NCBI RefSeq assembly: GCF_030486405.1
Contig: NZ_CP129613.1
Location: forward strand, 2,914,001-2,978,000
DNA from: Mycolicibacterium sp. HK-90
GTDB lineage: Bacteria > Actinomycetota > Actinomycetes > Mycobacteriales > Mycobacteriaceae
DNA: 64,000 nt
Direction: 5' to 3'
In this document: in pieces, positions 48,718 to 61,630 of the stretch
Position numbering within the stretch: position 1 is the first letter of the stretch
Layout: the number at the start of each line of letters is the position of its first letter
The notes under the pieces: model-generated
What the model saw: only the letters and a program-made list of their open reading frames with translations
Databases searched by the model: none
What the model was told of the DNA's origin: nothing
Translations under genes and position numbers: made by a program

Positions 48718-49715
48718 CGTTCGAGGCCGCGATGCGGCTGGCCATCGAGCAGGCCGAGCAAGTCAAGGGCTCGACATATCCCAATCCGCCGGTCGGGGCG
48801 GTGATCCTGGACCGAGACGGGCAGATCGTCGGTGTCGGCGGGACACAGCCCGTCGGCGGCCCGCACGCCGAGGTGGTGGCGTTGCAGGCGGCGGGGGACC
48901 GGGCCAAGGGTGGCACGGCCGTGGTCACCCTCGAGCCGTGCAATCACCACGGCCGAACCCCGCCGTGCGTGGATGCGCTTCTGGCGTCCGGGGTTTCGGC
49001 CGTCGTCTATGCGGTGTCCGATCCCAACCCGGCGGCGGCAGGCGGAGCGCAACGGCTCGTCGATGCCGGCGTCACCGTCAGCCCAGGGTTGTCGGCCGAG
49101 GAGGTCGAACTGGGTCCGCTGCGCGAGTGGCTGCACAAGCAGCGCACCGGATTGCCTCACGTCACATGGAAATTCGCCACCAGCGTGGACGGCCGCAGCG
49201 CTGCGGCTGATGGCTCCAGCCAGTGGATCACCAGTGAAGCGGCCCGTGCGGATGTCCATTGCAAGCGGGCTGCTGCCGACGCGATCGTGGTCGGGACCGG
49301 GACGGTGTTCTTCGACGATCCCACGCTGACCGCACGTCGCTCCGACGGCACCCTGACCGACCATCAACCCCTGCGGGTCGTGGTCGGGATGCGCGAGGTG
49401 TCACTGGACGCCAAGGTGCTCAACGACGACTCGCACACCATGCTGATCCGCACGCATGATCCGCATGAGGTCATGCGCTCGCTGGGGGACCGGACCGACG
49501 TGCTCCTGGAGGGTGGGCCCACGCTGGCTGGCGCCTTCCTGCGGGCCGGTGTGGTCAACCGGATCCTGGCCTACGTGGCGCCGATCCTGCTGGGCGGGCC
49601 GATCACCGCGGTCGACGACATCGGCGTGCCCAGCATCGGCCATGCCCAGCGGTGGCGGTTCGACGGCATCAGGGCAATCGGGCCGGATGTTCGGCTGAGC
49701 CTCGTGCCCAATTGA
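48714..49715 (+). CDS. ribD: bifunctional riboflavin deaminase/reductase
   Basis: 333 residues. The deaminase half has PHAEVVAL (about 48-55) and [13 protein letters not shown] (about 72-84) for zinc. The reductase half starts near 150 with [23 protein letters not shown] (in part) and ends with [13 protein letters not shown]. It catalyses two consecutive steps of riboflavin synthesis. ATG overlaps the rpe stop. Confidence 0.95.
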   Translation: MTFEAAMRLAIEQAEQVKGSTYPNPPVGAVILDRDGQIVGVGGTQPVGGPHAEVVALQAAGDRAKGGTAVVTLEPCNHHGRTPPCVDALLASGVSAVVYAVSDPNPAAAGGAQRLVDAGVTVSPGLSAEEVELGPLREWLHKQRTGLPHVTWKFATSVDGRSAAADGSSQWITSEAARADVHCKRAAADAIVVGTGTVFFDDPTLTARRSDGTLTDHQPLRVVVGMREVSLDAKVLNDDSHTMLIRTHDPHEVMRSLGDRTDVLLEGGPTLAGAFLRAGVVNRILAYVAPILLGGPITAVDDIGVPSIGHAQRWRFDGIRAIGPDVRLSLVPN

Positions 49716-49745
49716 TTCCGAACTCGCAGCGCGTCGTCAGCAAAC

Positions 49746-49764
49746 TTAGGGTGACCTAAGTTAA
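49746..49764 (+). promoter_or_regulatory. candidate iron-regulator (IdeR/DtxR-type) box
   Basis: TTAGGGTGACCTAAGTTAA agrees with the IdeR consensus TTAGGTTAGSCTAACCTAA at about 14 of 19 positions and contains the inverted repeat CTTAGG-N4-CCTAAG (49745-49760). It is 105 bases upstream of a 51-residue open frame and points away from ribD. A second inverted repeat GGTAC-ACTC-GTACC follows near 49800. The match is suggestive, not decisive. Confidence 0.45.
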
Positions 49765-49868
49765 GCTCGTGTGACGACCGAGCGTCGGCGGCAATGATCG
49801 GTACACTCGTACCAAAGCGCGTTCACTGCCGAATACGCGCCGGGTGAACACGAGCAAAGGACGCGAGC

Positions 49869-50024
49869 ATGACTGCACTGCAGGACTGGCTCACCATCCC
49901 CGCGGCAACTCCCCGCACCCTTCGGGCGCTGGTGCGCGCCCCGCTGCGCATCGTGCTGCCCGGCCGGCCGATAGAGGCCGACCGGGCGCCACGATTGCTG
50001 CGCCCCGGGGTGGAGCGCTGCTGA
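49869..50024 (+). CDS. possible 51-residue small protein
   Basis: ATG 49869 with AAAGGA about ten bases before. The product begins MTALQDWLTIPAATPRTLRA and is rich in Arg, Leu and Pro, with a C-terminal Cys; it could form an amphipathic helix (RALVRAPLRIVL). It fills the space between ribD and the convergent P55 gene, which otherwise has no purpose for a promoter region. No homologue was recognised, so it may be non-coding. Confidence 0.45.
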   Translation: MTALQDWLTIPAATPRTLRALVRAPLRIVLPGRPIEADRAPRLLRPGVERC

Positions 50025-50029
50025 ACCGG

Positions 50030-51703
50030 TCAGCTGGAGCGGTGCCGCCCTGGCTGCTGTTGTCGCGGTAGCTGCGCCGTTTCGTCGGCGTCCTGGGGCC
50101 GCAGGGCCTGCGTGGGCAGATCCAGCATCTCGGTCGGGGCATCGCCGCCGTCACCCGGTCCACCGACTTCCGACGGATCGGGCTCGTCGACGTGGACGTG
50201 ACGAGCCGCGATCACCAGGCCGAGCACCGCGCCCACGACGCAGACCAGCGCGGTGATCCCGAAGATGTCGCCGTACATCGACACGTACGCCTCGCGATAG
50301 CGAGTGGCCTGGGACGCCAGCCGCTCCTGCAACGACATCTCGCTCGCACTTGCGGCGGCCGACAGGCTGGCCAGGTGCTGATTGAACCGGTACAGGCCCC
50401 AGGCGGACAGGGCCGCCATTCCGATCAGCATGCCGATCATCCGGGCCACCACGACGAACGCCGAGGCGATACCGTGCTGTGCGGCAGGGACTACCCGCAG
50501 CGTCGCCGAGGTGAGCGGAGCGATCACCAGGCCGAGCCCAAGGCCCACGATCGCCAGATCGGTGTCCAGCACCGGCAGCCGGAACAGCACCAGGTCGTGA
50601 TACTCGTCGAGCACGGTGATCGACCACTTGGTGATCAGCCAGAACCCGCCGGCCGCGATCATCAGGCCGACGAAGCTGACTATGCGATCCCCGACGCGGG
50701 TGGCGATCCAGCCGCCGATGAGCGCGCCGATCGGCAGGGCGATCAGGAACCGCAGCAGCAGGAACGCGGCCTCGTACTTGTCCTTGCCCAGCACGCCCTG
50801 GCCGAACAGCTCGACGTTGACGAGCGTCACCATCAGGGCGGCACCGGTGCACAACGAGGCGGCGAGCGCGGCCAGGAACGGCATGAACTTGACCCCCGCC
50901 GGCTCGATCAGCCGGGTGCGGGCGACCTTCTCCCACACGAAGAACGCGATCGTGGCCACCAGGGCCCCGATGAGGACCGGAAGGCCCCAGCTGGGCAGCA
51001 CCTGTTTGCCGTCCGGTTCGGGGTTGTACAGGCCCACCACGGCCAGGCCCAGGGCGATCGCCAGCAGAGTGCCGCCGATGACGTCGACCTTCTCCGGGTG
51101 ATCGCTCGGTTGCTTGCCCGGCAGGCTGAAATGGATCATCACCATCGCGATGACGGCCAGCGGCACGTTGATCCAGAACACCGACTGCCAGTGATGGAAC
51201 AGGGCGACCGCGCCGATGCCGTACAGCGGGCCCAGGACGCTGCCGAACTCCTGTGCCGCACCGACACCGCCGAGCACTGCGGCGCGGCTACGTGCGGCCC
51301 ACAGATCGGCGGCCAGCGCCAGGGTCACCGGGAGCAGTGCCCCGCTGGCGACGCCCTGCACCACCCGGCCGATGACCAGCATGGTCAGGTCGCCCGACAG
51401 CGCGGTGATCACCGAGCCGACCGCGAAACCGGCCAGACCGACCTGGATCAGCATCTTGCGCCCGAACCGGTCCGAGGCCCGGCCCAGCAGCGGCATGGCC
51501 GCGATGTAACCCAGTAGATACCCGGTGATGATGGGCGTGACCTGCTGGATCTTGTTGATGGCGATACCTACGTCGCTCATGATGTCGGTCATGATCGTGA
51601 CCACGACGTAGGTGTCGAGCGCGCCCAGCAGCACGGCGAGGCTGCCCGCGCTGATCGCGATGTGGCGGTTGCGGCCGGCGCTCACCGACTGCGCGGCTCG
51701 CAT
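50030..51703 (-). CDS. P55-type MFS efflux transporter
   Basis: 557 residues, 14 membrane helices of the DHA2 family, with the loop motif [10 protein letters not shown] after helix 2 and the motif-C region [12 protein letters not shown] at helix 1. The cytoplasmic C-terminal tail after about residue 500 is hydrophilic. It matches Rv1410c (P55), which exports triacylglycerides and drugs together with the lipoprotein LprG. It starts on the ATGA that also ends lprG, so the pair is translationally coupled. Confidence 0.92.
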   Translation of the reverse strand: MRAAQSVSAGRNRHIAISAGSLAVLLGALDTYVVVTIMTDIMSDVGIAINKIQQVTPIITGYLLGYIAAMPLLGRASDRFGRKMLIQVGLAGFAVGSVITALSGDLTMLVIGRVVQGVASGALLPVTLALAADLWAARSRAAVLGGVGAAQEFGSVLGPLYGIGAVALFHHWQSVFWINVPLAVIAMVMIHFSLPGKQPSDHPEKVDVIGGTLLAIALGLAVVGLYNPEPDGKQVLPSWGLPVLIGALVATIAFFVWEKVARTRLIEPAGVKFMPFLAALAASLCTGAALMVTLVNVELFGQGVLGKDKYEAAFLLLRFLIALPIGALIGGWIATRVGDRIVSFVGLMIAAGGFWLITKWSITVLDEYHDLVLFRLPVLDTDLAIVGLGLGLVIAPLTSATLRVVPAAQHGIASAFVVVARMIGMLIGMAALSAWGLYRFNQHLASLSAAASASEMSLQERLASQATRYREAYVSMYGDIFGITALVCVVGAVLGLVIAARHVHVDEPDPSEVGGPGDGGDAPTEMLDLPTQALRPQDADETAQLPRQQQPGRHRSS

Positions 51704-52419
51704 CAGGAAGCGGGCTTGGTGACGGTGACCTGCTTGCCCCAGTCAGACAGGGTCATGGTGACGCTGTTTCCGGGGGTGGGTTCGAGCTTGGCCTGCAGCA
51801 GGGTGTGGTTGCCGTCCTCGGTGATCCACGCGGTTCCCGGGACCGGGCCGTCTGCCTTGAGCTGCGGGGCGATCTTGTTGACCGCGTCGGCGCTGACGGT
51901 GCCGGTCACCCGGACCGCCTCGGTGCCGTTGATCGCCTCACGGCCGTCGGCCTTCGGGTCGCTGAAGTTGGCCAGGACGTTGGCCAGGCCGTTGTCCGGG
52001 TTCAGGATCGCCGAGATGTCGTAGATGTTGGCGGCGGCTCCGTAGTTGGAGAGCGGATCGCCGGGGGTCAGCGCCGCGTAGAGGTCGCCGCCGGCCACGA
52101 CGAACTTCGCATCGGCCAGTTTCTGGCCCGCGAACAGCAGATCGGCGGTGCCCTCGGCAGCCACCTCCGGGGTGTTGGTCAGGTCACCGTCGAGCTTCTC
52201 CACCGGGAGGCCGTCGATCGTGCCCTGCACGGTCAGCAGCAGGTGCACGCTCTGCTGGGCCTTGGTGCTGGCCGAAGACTCCTGCAGCAGCTGGGCCGCG
52301 TCGGGCAGTGGGTCGGACGACTTCTCCGAGGACGACGACGAGCAGCCCGCGACAAGCGCGGCCGCCGCGAACAGAATTGCGAGTAAGGACTGGACTGCGA
52401 AGCGTGGGCGCGTCTGCAT
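51703..52419 (-). CDS. lprG: lipoprotein LprG
   Basis: 238 residues from ATG 52417-52419. The lipobox LVAGC places the acylated Cys at about 26. The mature protein has the LppX/LprG fold signatures ([33 protein letters not shown], in part). LprG binds triacylated lipids and lipoarabinomannan precursors and passes them to the cell envelope. Divergent from ribE. The open frame continues far upstream but that part is antisense to ribE. Confidence 0.93.
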   Translation of the reverse strand: MQTRPRFAVQSLLAILFAAAALVAGCSSSSSEKSSDPLPDAAQLLQESSASTKAQQSVHLLLTVQGTIDGLPVEKLDGDLTNTPEVAAEGTADLLFAGQKLADAKFVVAGGDLYAALTPGDPLSNYGAAANIYDISAILNPDNGLANVLANFSDPKADGREAINGTEAVRVTGTVSADAVNKIAPQLKADGPVPGTAWITEDGNHTLLQAKLEPTPGNSVTMTLSDWGKQVTVTKPAS

Positions 52420-52491
52420 GACTGCATCGTAGAGGCTCGCGGCGGGCGGTCGTTTTCTCCAACCCGCAGTAGAGGCGAATACTCTGGTCGC

Positions 52492-53091
52492 GTGTTCACC
52501 GGAATCGTTGAAGAGCTGGGTGTCCTGGTCGAGAAGGAAGAGCTGACCGACGCCTCCAGATTGGCCATCCGCGGGCCGGTCGTCACCGCCGACGCGCGTC
52601 ACGGCGATTCGATCGCCGTGAACGGGGTGTGTCTGACCGTCGTCGAGGTCCGGCAGGACGGGGTGTTCACCGCCGATGTCATGGCTGAGACGCTGAATCG
52701 CTCCAGCCTGCAGAAGCTCGATGTCGGCAGCCGCGTGAACCTCGAACGCGCCGCTGCGGTCAACAGTCGCCTCGGTGGCCACATCGTGCAGGGCCACGTG
52801 GACGGCACCGGCACTGTGATCTCGCGCACCCCGTCGGAGCACTGGGATGTGGTGCGCATCAGCCTTCCCGCGGCACTGTCGCGCTATGTCGTGGAGAAGG
52901 GCTCGATCACTGTCGACGGGGTGTCGCTGACGGTGTCCGCGGTGGCCGATGACTGGTTCGAGGTGTCGCTGATCCCCACCACCCGCGAGCTCACGACCGT
53001 GGGGCACGCCGACATCGGCGCGCACCTCAACCTCGAGGTGGACATCATCGCCAAATACGTGGAACGGCTGATGGCCGGTCCCGGTGAGTAA
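52492..53091 (+). CDS. ribE: riboflavin synthase alpha chain
   Basis: 199 residues starting at GTG. Two lumazine-binding repeats, the first opening MFTGIVEELG and containing SIAVNGVCLTV, the second containing SRLGGHIVQGHVDGTG and SITVDGVSLTV. It dismutates two lumazines to riboflavin. Known as ribC in M. tuberculosis annotation. No FMN riboswitch is visible in the 72-base gap before it. Confidence 0.95.
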   Translation: MFTGIVEELGVLVEKEELTDASRLAIRGPVVTADARHGDSIAVNGVCLTVVEVRQDGVFTADVMAETLNRSSLQKLDVGSRVNLERAAAVNSRLGGHIVQGHVDGTGTVISRTPSEHWDVVRISLPAALSRYVVEKGSITVDGVSLTVSAVADDWFEVSLIPTTRELTTVGHADIGAHLNLEVDIIAKYVERLMAGPGE

Positions 53092-53188
53092 GAGCTGGCA
53101 ATAACCGCTGGATTTCGGTGGTTCATACTGGAGTGGCGATTGGGTCCCGCAGTTGGGACCCGGCATTCGAACAGGCAAGGTGGCGCAG

Positions 53189-55466
<2,278 letters not shown>

Positions 55467-55475
55467 GACCGGGCG

Positions 55476-57443
55476 TCAGCCGGCGTCGCCGAGCACCACA
55501 CCCTCGCGGCGCGGATCGGCTCCGCCGATCCAGCCCGACGGCGTGCGCACCAGTGCCGACAGGCCGCTGGACTGGTCGGCCAGCGACACCTGGTGGCCCA
55601 GTGCCCGCAGGCCCTCGACCAGCTGATCGCGGTCCCCGTTGGCGACGGTGTCGACCGACGGATGTTCTCCGCCGACGTTGGTGACCGGGGTGTTGGCCGC
55701 CCCGAAGTCGATCATGGACACCGCCTGCTGGGGGTCCAGGTTCCAATCCATGATGCCGACAAGGGTTTTCACGACGAATTGGATGATCACCGAGCCGCCT
55801 GGGGAGCCGAGCACCGCGTAGAGCGGCCCCCGTTGCGGCCCGGCCTTGTCGAACACCAGGGTCGGTGCCATGGTGCTGCGTGGCCGCTTGCCGGGCTGGA
55901 CGCGGTTGGGTATCGGCCGGCCCTCGGTGCTGATCGGTTCGGCGGAGAAGTCGGTGAGCTGGTTGTTGAGCAGGAACCCGTCGACCATGTGGAACGAACC
56001 GAACGCGGACTCGATCGTGGTGGTCAGGGATGCGGCGTTGCCGAAGCTGTCGATCACGCTGATCTGACTGGTGCCGTGCTCGGGTGGCGGCGGGACGGTG
56101 ATCGGCGGTGCGAAATCGCCGGGCCTGGCCGTACCCATGGTGTGGTTCCGGGAGATCAGGGCGGCGCGGCCGGTGAGGTAGGCGCCGTTGAGCAGTGTCT
56201 CGGGCGAGCCGCCGGGCAGCGGGACGAAATCGGTGTCGGCGATGTAGCGGTCACGATCGGCGTAGGCGAGCCGTTCGGCCTCCGAGATGAGGTGTACCCC
56301 GGTCACCGACGGATGTCCGCCGTTGAGGTCGACCCGGGTCGGCTTGTAGTCGCTCATCGGGAAGTGCTCGAGCATGCCGAGGGTGGCGGCCACCGCGATG
56401 CCGCCCGATGACGGCGGCGGCATACCGCAGACCTCGCGGCCGCGGTAGGTGGTGCAGAGCGGTTCGCGTTGTTCGACGGTGTAGGTCGCGAGGTCCTGCT
56501 CGGTCAGGGTGCCCGGGGTCCGGCCGCCGGCACCGTCGGCGGTGGCGGCCACGACCGCCCGCGCGATGTCGCCGGTGTAGAACGCCTGAGCGCCCTCGGA
56601 TGCGATGGCGCCCAGCGTTTTCGCATAGGCCGGGTTGGTCATGCGGGTACCCACCGGCTTGGGACTGCCGTCGGGATTGAGGAAGTAACCGCTCGCGCCG
56701 GGGTCGAGGCGGAGTTGGGGTGCGGCGTCGGCGATCGCCGCGGCCAGACGCGGGCTGACGTCGAATCCGTCGTCGGCCATCGAGACGGCCGGGTCGAACA
56801 AGTCGCGCCAGGTCTTCTTGCCGAACTGGCGGTGGACGTCGTCGAGCAGACGCACGATGCCCGGCACGCCGATGGAGCGGCCCGATGACCGCGCGTCGGG
56901 TTTCGGGGCGGTCCGGTCCGTGTCGGACACCCAGCGCAGGTAGTTCTCGGTCGCCGCGGCCGGTGCCGTCTCGCGCCCGTCGTAGGCCCGCACCGCCCGG
57001 CCGGCCGCGTCGTAGTAGAGCAGGAAGCCACCGCCCCCGATCCCGGACGACTGGGGTTCGACGAGGCCGAGCACCGCCTGCGCGGTGACCAACGCATCGG
57101 CGGCCGTGCCGCCGTCGCGCAACACCTTGCACGCGGCCTCGGTGGCCAGTGGATTGGCGGTGGCAACCGCGTAGGTGGTGGTGCGGACGGCCGTCATGTC
57201 GCTGCGGTAGCCGGTGCCGATCTCTGGGTTGGTGGCCAGGTCCCGCGGTGGCGCCGGTGCCGCCGGGCCGGCCGGCGGCGGAGGGGGAGGAGGTTTGGGT
57301 AGAGGCGTGCCGTTCGACACAATCTCGCACGGTGCGGCGACGGTCCTCGCCGGGCGCCGACCGTCACCGGCGCATCCGGCAAGGACGACGGCGATGACAC
57401 TGAGCAGGGCGATGACCGAACGCGTGGACGCCAGCAACCGCAC
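55476..57443 (-). CDS. lipoprotein gamma-glutamyltransferase
   Basis: 655 residues. The N-terminus [20 protein letters not shown] is a lipoprotein signal (Cys about 24), then a Pro-rich linker. The Ntn-hydrolase precursor follows: substrate residues in [10 protein letters not shown], the self-cleavage nucleophile Thr in [10 protein letters not shown] (about 458), and late motifs [22 protein letters not shown] and LGSPGGS. It would cleave glutathione or other gamma-glutamyl compounds outside the membrane. M. tuberculosis has lprH and Rv1419 at this point instead, so this is a locus difference. Convergent with the riboflavin genes, ten bases apart. Confidence 0.92.
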   Translation of the reverse strand: MRLLASTRSVIALLSVIAVVLAGCAGDGRRPARTVAAPCEIVSNGTPLPKPPPPPPPAGPAAPAPPRDLATNPEIGTGYRSDMTAVRTTTYAVATANPLATEAACKVLRDGGTAADALVTAQAVLGLVEPQSSGIGGGGFLLYYDAAGRAVRAYDGRETAPAAATENYLRWVSDTDRTAPKPDARSSGRSIGVPGIVRLLDDVHRQFGKKTWRDLFDPAVSMADDGFDVSPRLAAAIADAAPQLRLDPGASGYFLNPDGSPKPVGTRMTNPAYAKTLGAIASEGAQAFYTGDIARAVVAATADGAGGRTPGTLTEQDLATYTVEQREPLCTTYRGREVCGMPPPSSGGIAVAATLGMLEHFPMSDYKPTRVDLNGGHPSVTGVHLISEAERLAYADRDRYIADTDFVPLPGGSPETLLNGAYLTGRAALISRNHTMGTARPGDFAPPITVPPPPEHGTSQISVIDSFGNAASLTTTIESAFGSFHMVDGFLLNNQLTDFSAEPISTEGRPIPNRVQPGKRPRSTMAPTLVFDKAGPQRGPLYAVLGSPGGSVIIQFVVKTLVGIMDWNLDPQQAVSMIDFGAANTPVTNVGGEHPSVDTVANGDRDQLVEGLRALGHQVSLADQSSGLSALVRTPSGWIGGADPRREGVVLGDAG

Positions 57444-57493
57444 ACCTCGACGGTAGCGGAGTTCGGTCGGATCGCGGCAGTAACCTGGAAACC

Positions 57494-59620
57494 GTGCCCG
57501 ATCCAGCGACGTACCGGCCGGCGCCCGGATCGATACCAGTGGAGCCCGGTGTGTACCGGTTCCGGGACCCGCACGGTCGGGTCATCTACGTCGGCAAGGC
57601 CAAGAGCCTGCGCAGCCGGCTGACGTCGTATTTCGCCGATGTCGCGAGCCTCGCGCCGCGCACTCGGCAGATGGTGATGACGGCCGGCAGTGTCGAGTGG
57701 ACGGTGGTCACCACCGAGGTCGAGGCACTCCAGCTGGAATACAACTGGATCAAGGAATTCGATCCCCGCTTCAACATCCGTTACCGGGATGACAAGACGT
57801 ACCCGGTGCTCGCGGTCACACTCAACGAGGAATACCCGCGGCTGATGGTGTACCGCGGGCCGCGCCGCAAGGGGGTCCGGTACTTCGGGCCGTATTCGCA
57901 TGCGTGGGCCATCCGGGAAACTCTCGATCTGCTCACCCGCGTGTTTCCGGCCAGGACCTGCTCGGCCGGAGTGTTCAAGCGGCACAGGCAGATCGACCGT
58001 CCGTGCCTGCTCGGCTACATCGACAAGTGCTCGGCGCCGTGCGTCGGCCGGGTCAGCGCCGAGGAACACCGGCGGATCGTGCTGGACTTCTGCGATTTCC
58101 TGGCCGGCAAGACCGATCGGCTGGCCCGCGACATGGAACAGCAGATGACCGCCGCCGCCGAGGAACTGGACTTCGAGCGGGCCGCCCGGTTACGCGACGA
58201 CATCGCGGCGCTCAAGCGGGCGCTGGAGAAGCAGGCCGTGGTCCTCGGCGACGGCACCGATGCCGATGTGGTGGCGTTCGCCGACGACGATCTCGAAGCG
58301 GCCGTACAGGTGTTCCACGTTCGCGGTGGCCGGGTGCGGGGTCAGCGGGGCTGGATCGTCGAGAAGTCTTCGGAGCCGGAGGCGACCCGTGATTCGGCTC
58401 CAGAACAATCCGGACAAGAGCACCTCGTCGAGCAATTCCTCACCCAGTTCTACGGCGAGCAGGCCGAACTCGGTGGGGCGGCCGACGAGGCCACCAATCC
58501 GGTGCCGCGCGAGGTTCTGGTCCCGGTGCTGCCGCCGAACGCCGACGAGTTGTCGGCCTGGTTGTCCGGGCTTCGCGGTTCGCGGGTCAGCCTGCGGGTG
58601 CCGGTGCGCGGCGACAAGCGCACCCTGGCCGAGACCGTGCAACGCAACGCACATGAGGCGCTGGCCCAGCACAAGCTCAAGCGCGCCGGCGATTTCAATG
58701 CGAGATCGGAAGCGCTGCAGAGCATTCAGGACTCCCTCGGCCTGGCTGATGCCCCGCTGCGGATCGAATGCGTCGACATCAGCCATGTGCAGGGCACCGA
58801 TGTGGTCGCGTCGCTGGTCGTGTTCGAGGACGGGTTGCCCCGCAAGTCGGACTACCGCCACTACGCCATCCGTGAGGCCGCCGGCGACGGACGCTCCGAT
58901 GACGTCGCCTCCATCGCGGAGGTGACCCGCCGCCGATTCCTGCGGCACGTCGCCGATGCGCAGCCCGAGCCGGGAACCGAGCAGCGACCCCGCCGGTTCG
59001 CTTATCCGCCGAACCTGTTCGTGGTGGACGGCGGTGCCCCTCAGGTCAATGCGGCGTCCGCGGTGCTCGAAGAACTGGGCGTCACCGACGTCGCGGTGAT
59101 CGGACTGGCCAAGCGCCTTGAGGAGGTGTGGGTGCCGTCCGAGCCCGATCCGGTGATCTTCCCCCGCAACAGCGAGGGCCTGTATCTGTTGCAGCGGGTC
59201 CGGGACGAGGCCCACCGGTTCGCCATCAGCTATCACCGCAGCAAACGCTCCAAGCGGATGACGGCGTCGGCGCTCGACTCGGTGCGCGGGTTGGGCGAAC
59301 AGCGCCGCAAGGCACTGGTGACGCATTTCGGCTCGGTGGCCCGGCTCAAGGACGCCACGGTCGAGGACATCACCGCGGTGCCGGGGATCGGGGTGGCGAC
59401 GGCGAAGGCGGTGCTCGCTGCGTTGCACGGCGGCGAGCCGCCGAATGGGAATGGCGGGGAGCCGCCGAACGGGAATGGTGGGGAGCCGCCAGATCGGTCA
59501 GGCGGCGAGCCGGCGACGGTCGAAAGTGGTGATCCGCTAAGTGAGAACAGCGCCGGACTGGGCGATTCAGGGGCGCCCGCAACGGTTATCGAGGATGATC
59601 GACGCAGGGTGTCGGGATGA
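57494..59620 (+). CDS. uvrC: excinuclease ABC subunit C
   Basis: 708 residues. GIY-YIG nuclease ([20 protein letters not shown], about 18-38), UvrB-binding UVR motif ([20 protein letters not shown]), RNase H-like nuclease domain ([30 protein letters not shown]) and a C-terminal helix-hairpin-helix ([19 protein letters not shown]). It makes both incisions in nucleotide excision repair. The tail after about residue 645 has octapeptide [12 protein letters not shown] repeats and is an extension beyond the usual end. Confidence 0.95.
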   Translation: MPDPATYRPAPGSIPVEPGVYRFRDPHGRVIYVGKAKSLRSRLTSYFADVASLAPRTRQMVMTAGSVEWTVVTTEVEALQLEYNWIKEFDPRFNIRYRDDKTYPVLAVTLNEEYPRLMVYRGPRRKGVRYFGPYSHAWAIRETLDLLTRVFPARTCSAGVFKRHRQIDRPCLLGYIDKCSAPCVGRVSAEEHRRIVLDFCDFLAGKTDRLARDMEQQMTAAAEELDFERAARLRDDIAALKRALEKQAVVLGDGTDADVVAFADDDLEAAVQVFHVRGGRVRGQRGWIVEKSSEPEATRDSAPEQSGQEHLVEQFLTQFYGEQAELGGAADEATNPVPREVLVPVLPPNADELSAWLSGLRGSRVSLRVPVRGDKRTLAETVQRNAHEALAQHKLKRAGDFNARSEALQSIQDSLGLADAPLRIECVDISHVQGTDVVASLVVFEDGLPRKSDYRHYAIREAAGDGRSDDVASIAEVTRRRFLRHVADAQPEPGTEQRPRRFAYPPNLFVVDGGAPQVNAASAVLEELGVTDVAVIGLAKRLEEVWVPSEPDPVIFPRNSEGLYLLQRVRDEAHRFAISYHRSKRSKRMTASALDSVRGLGEQRRKALVTHFGSVARLKDATVEDITAVPGIGVATAKAVLAALHGGEPPNGNGGEPPNGNGGEPPDRSGGEPATVESGDPLSENSAGLGDSGAPATVIEDDRRRVSG
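59429..59512 (+). repeat. uvrC: 24-base tandem repeat in the uvrC 3' end
   Basis: Three full units and half of a fourth encode [24 protein letters not shown] and GGEP. Units are at 59429, 59453, 59477 and 59501. Confidence 0.85.
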
Positions 59621-59657
59621 CGGGTAACGGGGACATGAGAAGCCAGGCGGATCGCGC

Positions 59658-60572
59658 ATGAACGAACATCTGCGCGAGGGCGGCATCGTCGGTGGTGCGG
59701 ATGCGGATTCGGGCATCGATGTGGTTCTGGTCACTGGCCTGTCCGGGGCTGGGCGCGGGACGGCGGCCAAGGTTTTGGAGGACCTCGGCTGGTATGTCGC
59801 CGACAACCTGCCGCCGGAACTGATCGCGAGAATGGTCGAGCTGGGGTTGGCCGCGGGATCGCGGATCACCCAGCTGGCGGTGGTGATGGACGTGCGGTCG
59901 CGCGGATTCACCGGTGATCTCGATTGGGTGCGCAACGAGTTGGCGGCGCGCAGCATCACCCCGCGGGTGTTGTTCCTGGAGGCCTCGGATGACATCCTGG
60001 TGCGCCGCTATGAGCAGAATCGACGCAGTCACCCGCTGCAGGGCACGCAGACCCTCGCCGAGGGAATCGCCGCCGAGCGGGCGTTGCTGGCGCCGGTGCG
60101 CGCGGCCGCAGATCTGGTGATCGACACCTCCGCGCTGCCGGTGCCCGCGTTGCGCGAGAGCATCGAGCGGGCCTTCGGCGGCGAGACCGTCGCGTACACG
60201 AATGTCACCGTCGAGTCGTTCGGATATAAATACGGACTGCCGATGGATGCGGATACGGTGATGGATGTTCGGTTCCTGCCGAACCCGCATTGGGTCGACG
60301 AGTTGCGTCCGCACAGCGGCCAGCATCCGGATGTGCGTGACTACGTGCTCGGCCAACCGGGAGCCAGGGAGTTTCTCGATACCTACCATCGGCTGTTGGA
60401 CGTGGTGATCGCCGGGTACCGCCGGGAGGGGAAGCGTTATATGACCGTCGCCATCGGCTGTACTGGCGGCAAACATCGCAGCGTGGCGATCGCCGAGGCA
60501 CTGGCGGAGCGGTTGCAGGGCGGTGACGGGCTCACCGTGCACGTGCTGCACCGGGATCTGGGCCGCGAATGA
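59658..60572 (+). CDS. rapZ: RapZ-type nucleotide-binding protein
   Basis: 304 residues. The P-loop is GLSGAGRGTA, with Arg where most RapZ proteins have Lys; mycobacterial homologues share this. C-terminal RNA-binding domain motifs are SFGYKYGLPMDADTVMDVRFLPNPHW (in part) and AIGCTGGKHRSVA. In enterobacteria RapZ directs decay of GlmZ RNA; the actinobacterial role is less clear. It overlaps cuvA. Confidence 0.9.
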   Translation: MNEHLREGGIVGGADADSGIDVVLVTGLSGAGRGTAAKVLEDLGWYVADNLPPELIARMVELGLAAGSRITQLAVVMDVRSRGFTGDLDWVRNELAARSITPRVLFLEASDDILVRRYEQNRRSHPLQGTQTLAEGIAAERALLAPVRAAADLVIDTSALPVPALRESIERAFGGETVAYTNVTVESFGYKYGLPMDADTVMDVRFLPNPHWVDELRPHSGQHPDVRDYVLGQPGAREFLDTYHRLLDVVIAGYRREGKRYMTVAIGCTGGKHRSVAIAEALAERLQGGDGLTVHVLHRDLGRE

Positions 60573-61630
60573 CGGCCCGCATCGTCGCCCTCGGTGGAGG
60601 GCATGGGTTGTACGCCACGTTGTCGGCCGCCCGGCGGCTCAGCCCACACGTGACGGCCGTGGTGACGGTGGCCGACGACGGCGGTTCGTCGGGGCGGTTG
60701 CGCAGCGAACTCGATGTGGTACCTCCGGGTGATTTGCGAATGGCGTTGGCGGCGTTGGCTTCCGACAGCCCGCATGGCCGCTTGTGGGCGACCATCATCC
60801 AGCACCGGTTCGGGGGGAGCGGCGCGCTGGCCGGTCATCCGATCGGCAATCTGATTTTGGCCGGCCTCAGCGAGGTGCTGGCCGATCCGGTTGCCGCACT
60901 CGACGAACTCGGGCGCATCCTGGGAGTCAAGGGCCGGGTACTGCCGATGTGTCCGATCGCCTTGCAGATCGAGGCCGACGTCGCGGGCCTGGAGTCGGAT
61001 CCCCGGATGAGCCGGGTGATCCGCGGTCAGGTGGCGATCGCCACCACGGTGGGCAAGGTGCGCCGGGTGCGGCTGTTGCCGGGCGATCCACCGGCCACCC
61101 GGCAGGCTGTCGAGGCCATCATGAGTGCCGATCTGGTGGTGCTCGGACCGGGGTCGTGGTTCACCAGCGTGATCCCGCATGTGCTGGTTCCGCAGTTGGC
61201 AGCGGCATTGCGCGCGACGACGGCGCGCCGTGCGCTCGTGCTGAATCTGGCGGCCGAGCCGGGCGAGACGGCGGGATTCTCGGCGGAGCGTCACATCCAT
61301 GTTCTGGCCCAGCATGCCCCCGACTTCAGCGTGCATGACATCATCGTCGATGCCAGCCGGGTGCCGAGCGACCGTGAACGGGAGCAACTCAGCCGCACCG
61401 CCAACATCCTCAACGCCAGAGTTGAGTTTGCTGACGTGTCTCGACCTGGTACACCTTTACATGACCCGGCGAAGTTGGCCGCGGTGCTGGAGGGGGTCCG
61501 GTTACGTGCGTTGGGGCCCGGGCGGGCCGTGCAGGAGCCCACCGTTCCCACGCCCGCTGCGAGGTCTGTCGACGTTGGGCACCACGAGCCGGCGCCGAAT
61601 ACACCGAGAGGGGACGATCCGTGGCGATGA
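60569..61630 (+). CDS. cuvA: CuvA/YvcK-family protein
   Basis: 353 residues. [46 protein letters not shown] and AEPGETAGF are family motifs of YvcK/2-phospho-L-lactate transferase-like proteins. The mycobacterial protein (Rv1422) acts in cell wall growth and carbon metabolism and binds UDP-sugars in related species. The C-terminal extension after about 320 is Pro-rich. It overlaps rapZ and whiA. Confidence 0.92.
   Translation: MTARIVALGGGHGLYATLSAARRLSPHVTAVVTVADDGGSSGRLRSELDVVPPGDLRMALAALASDSPHGRLWATIIQHRFGGSGALAGHPIGNLILAGLSEVLADPVAALDELGRILGVKGRVLPMCPIALQIEADVAGLESDPRMSRVIRGQVAIATTVGKVRRVRLLPGDPPATRQAVEAIMSADLVVLGPGSWFTSVIPHVLVPQLAAALRATTARRALVLNLAAEPGETAGFSAERHIHVLAQHAPDFSVHDIIVDASRVPSDREREQLSRTANILNARVEFADVSRPGTPLHDPAKLAAVLEGVRLRALGPGRAVQEPTVPTPAARSVDVGHHEPAPNTPRGDDPWR

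Noticed and set aside
52420..52491. FMN riboswitch before the riboflavin synthase gene
   Set aside because: The gap is only 72 bases, shared with the divergent lprG, and lacks the conserved RFN sequence blocks.
59586..60551. Large minus-strand frame opposite rapZ
   Set aside because: High-GC shadow of rapZ, His/Arg/Gln-rich, without motifs. The same applies to the other long antisense frames over pyrC, carB, priA, uvrC and whiA.
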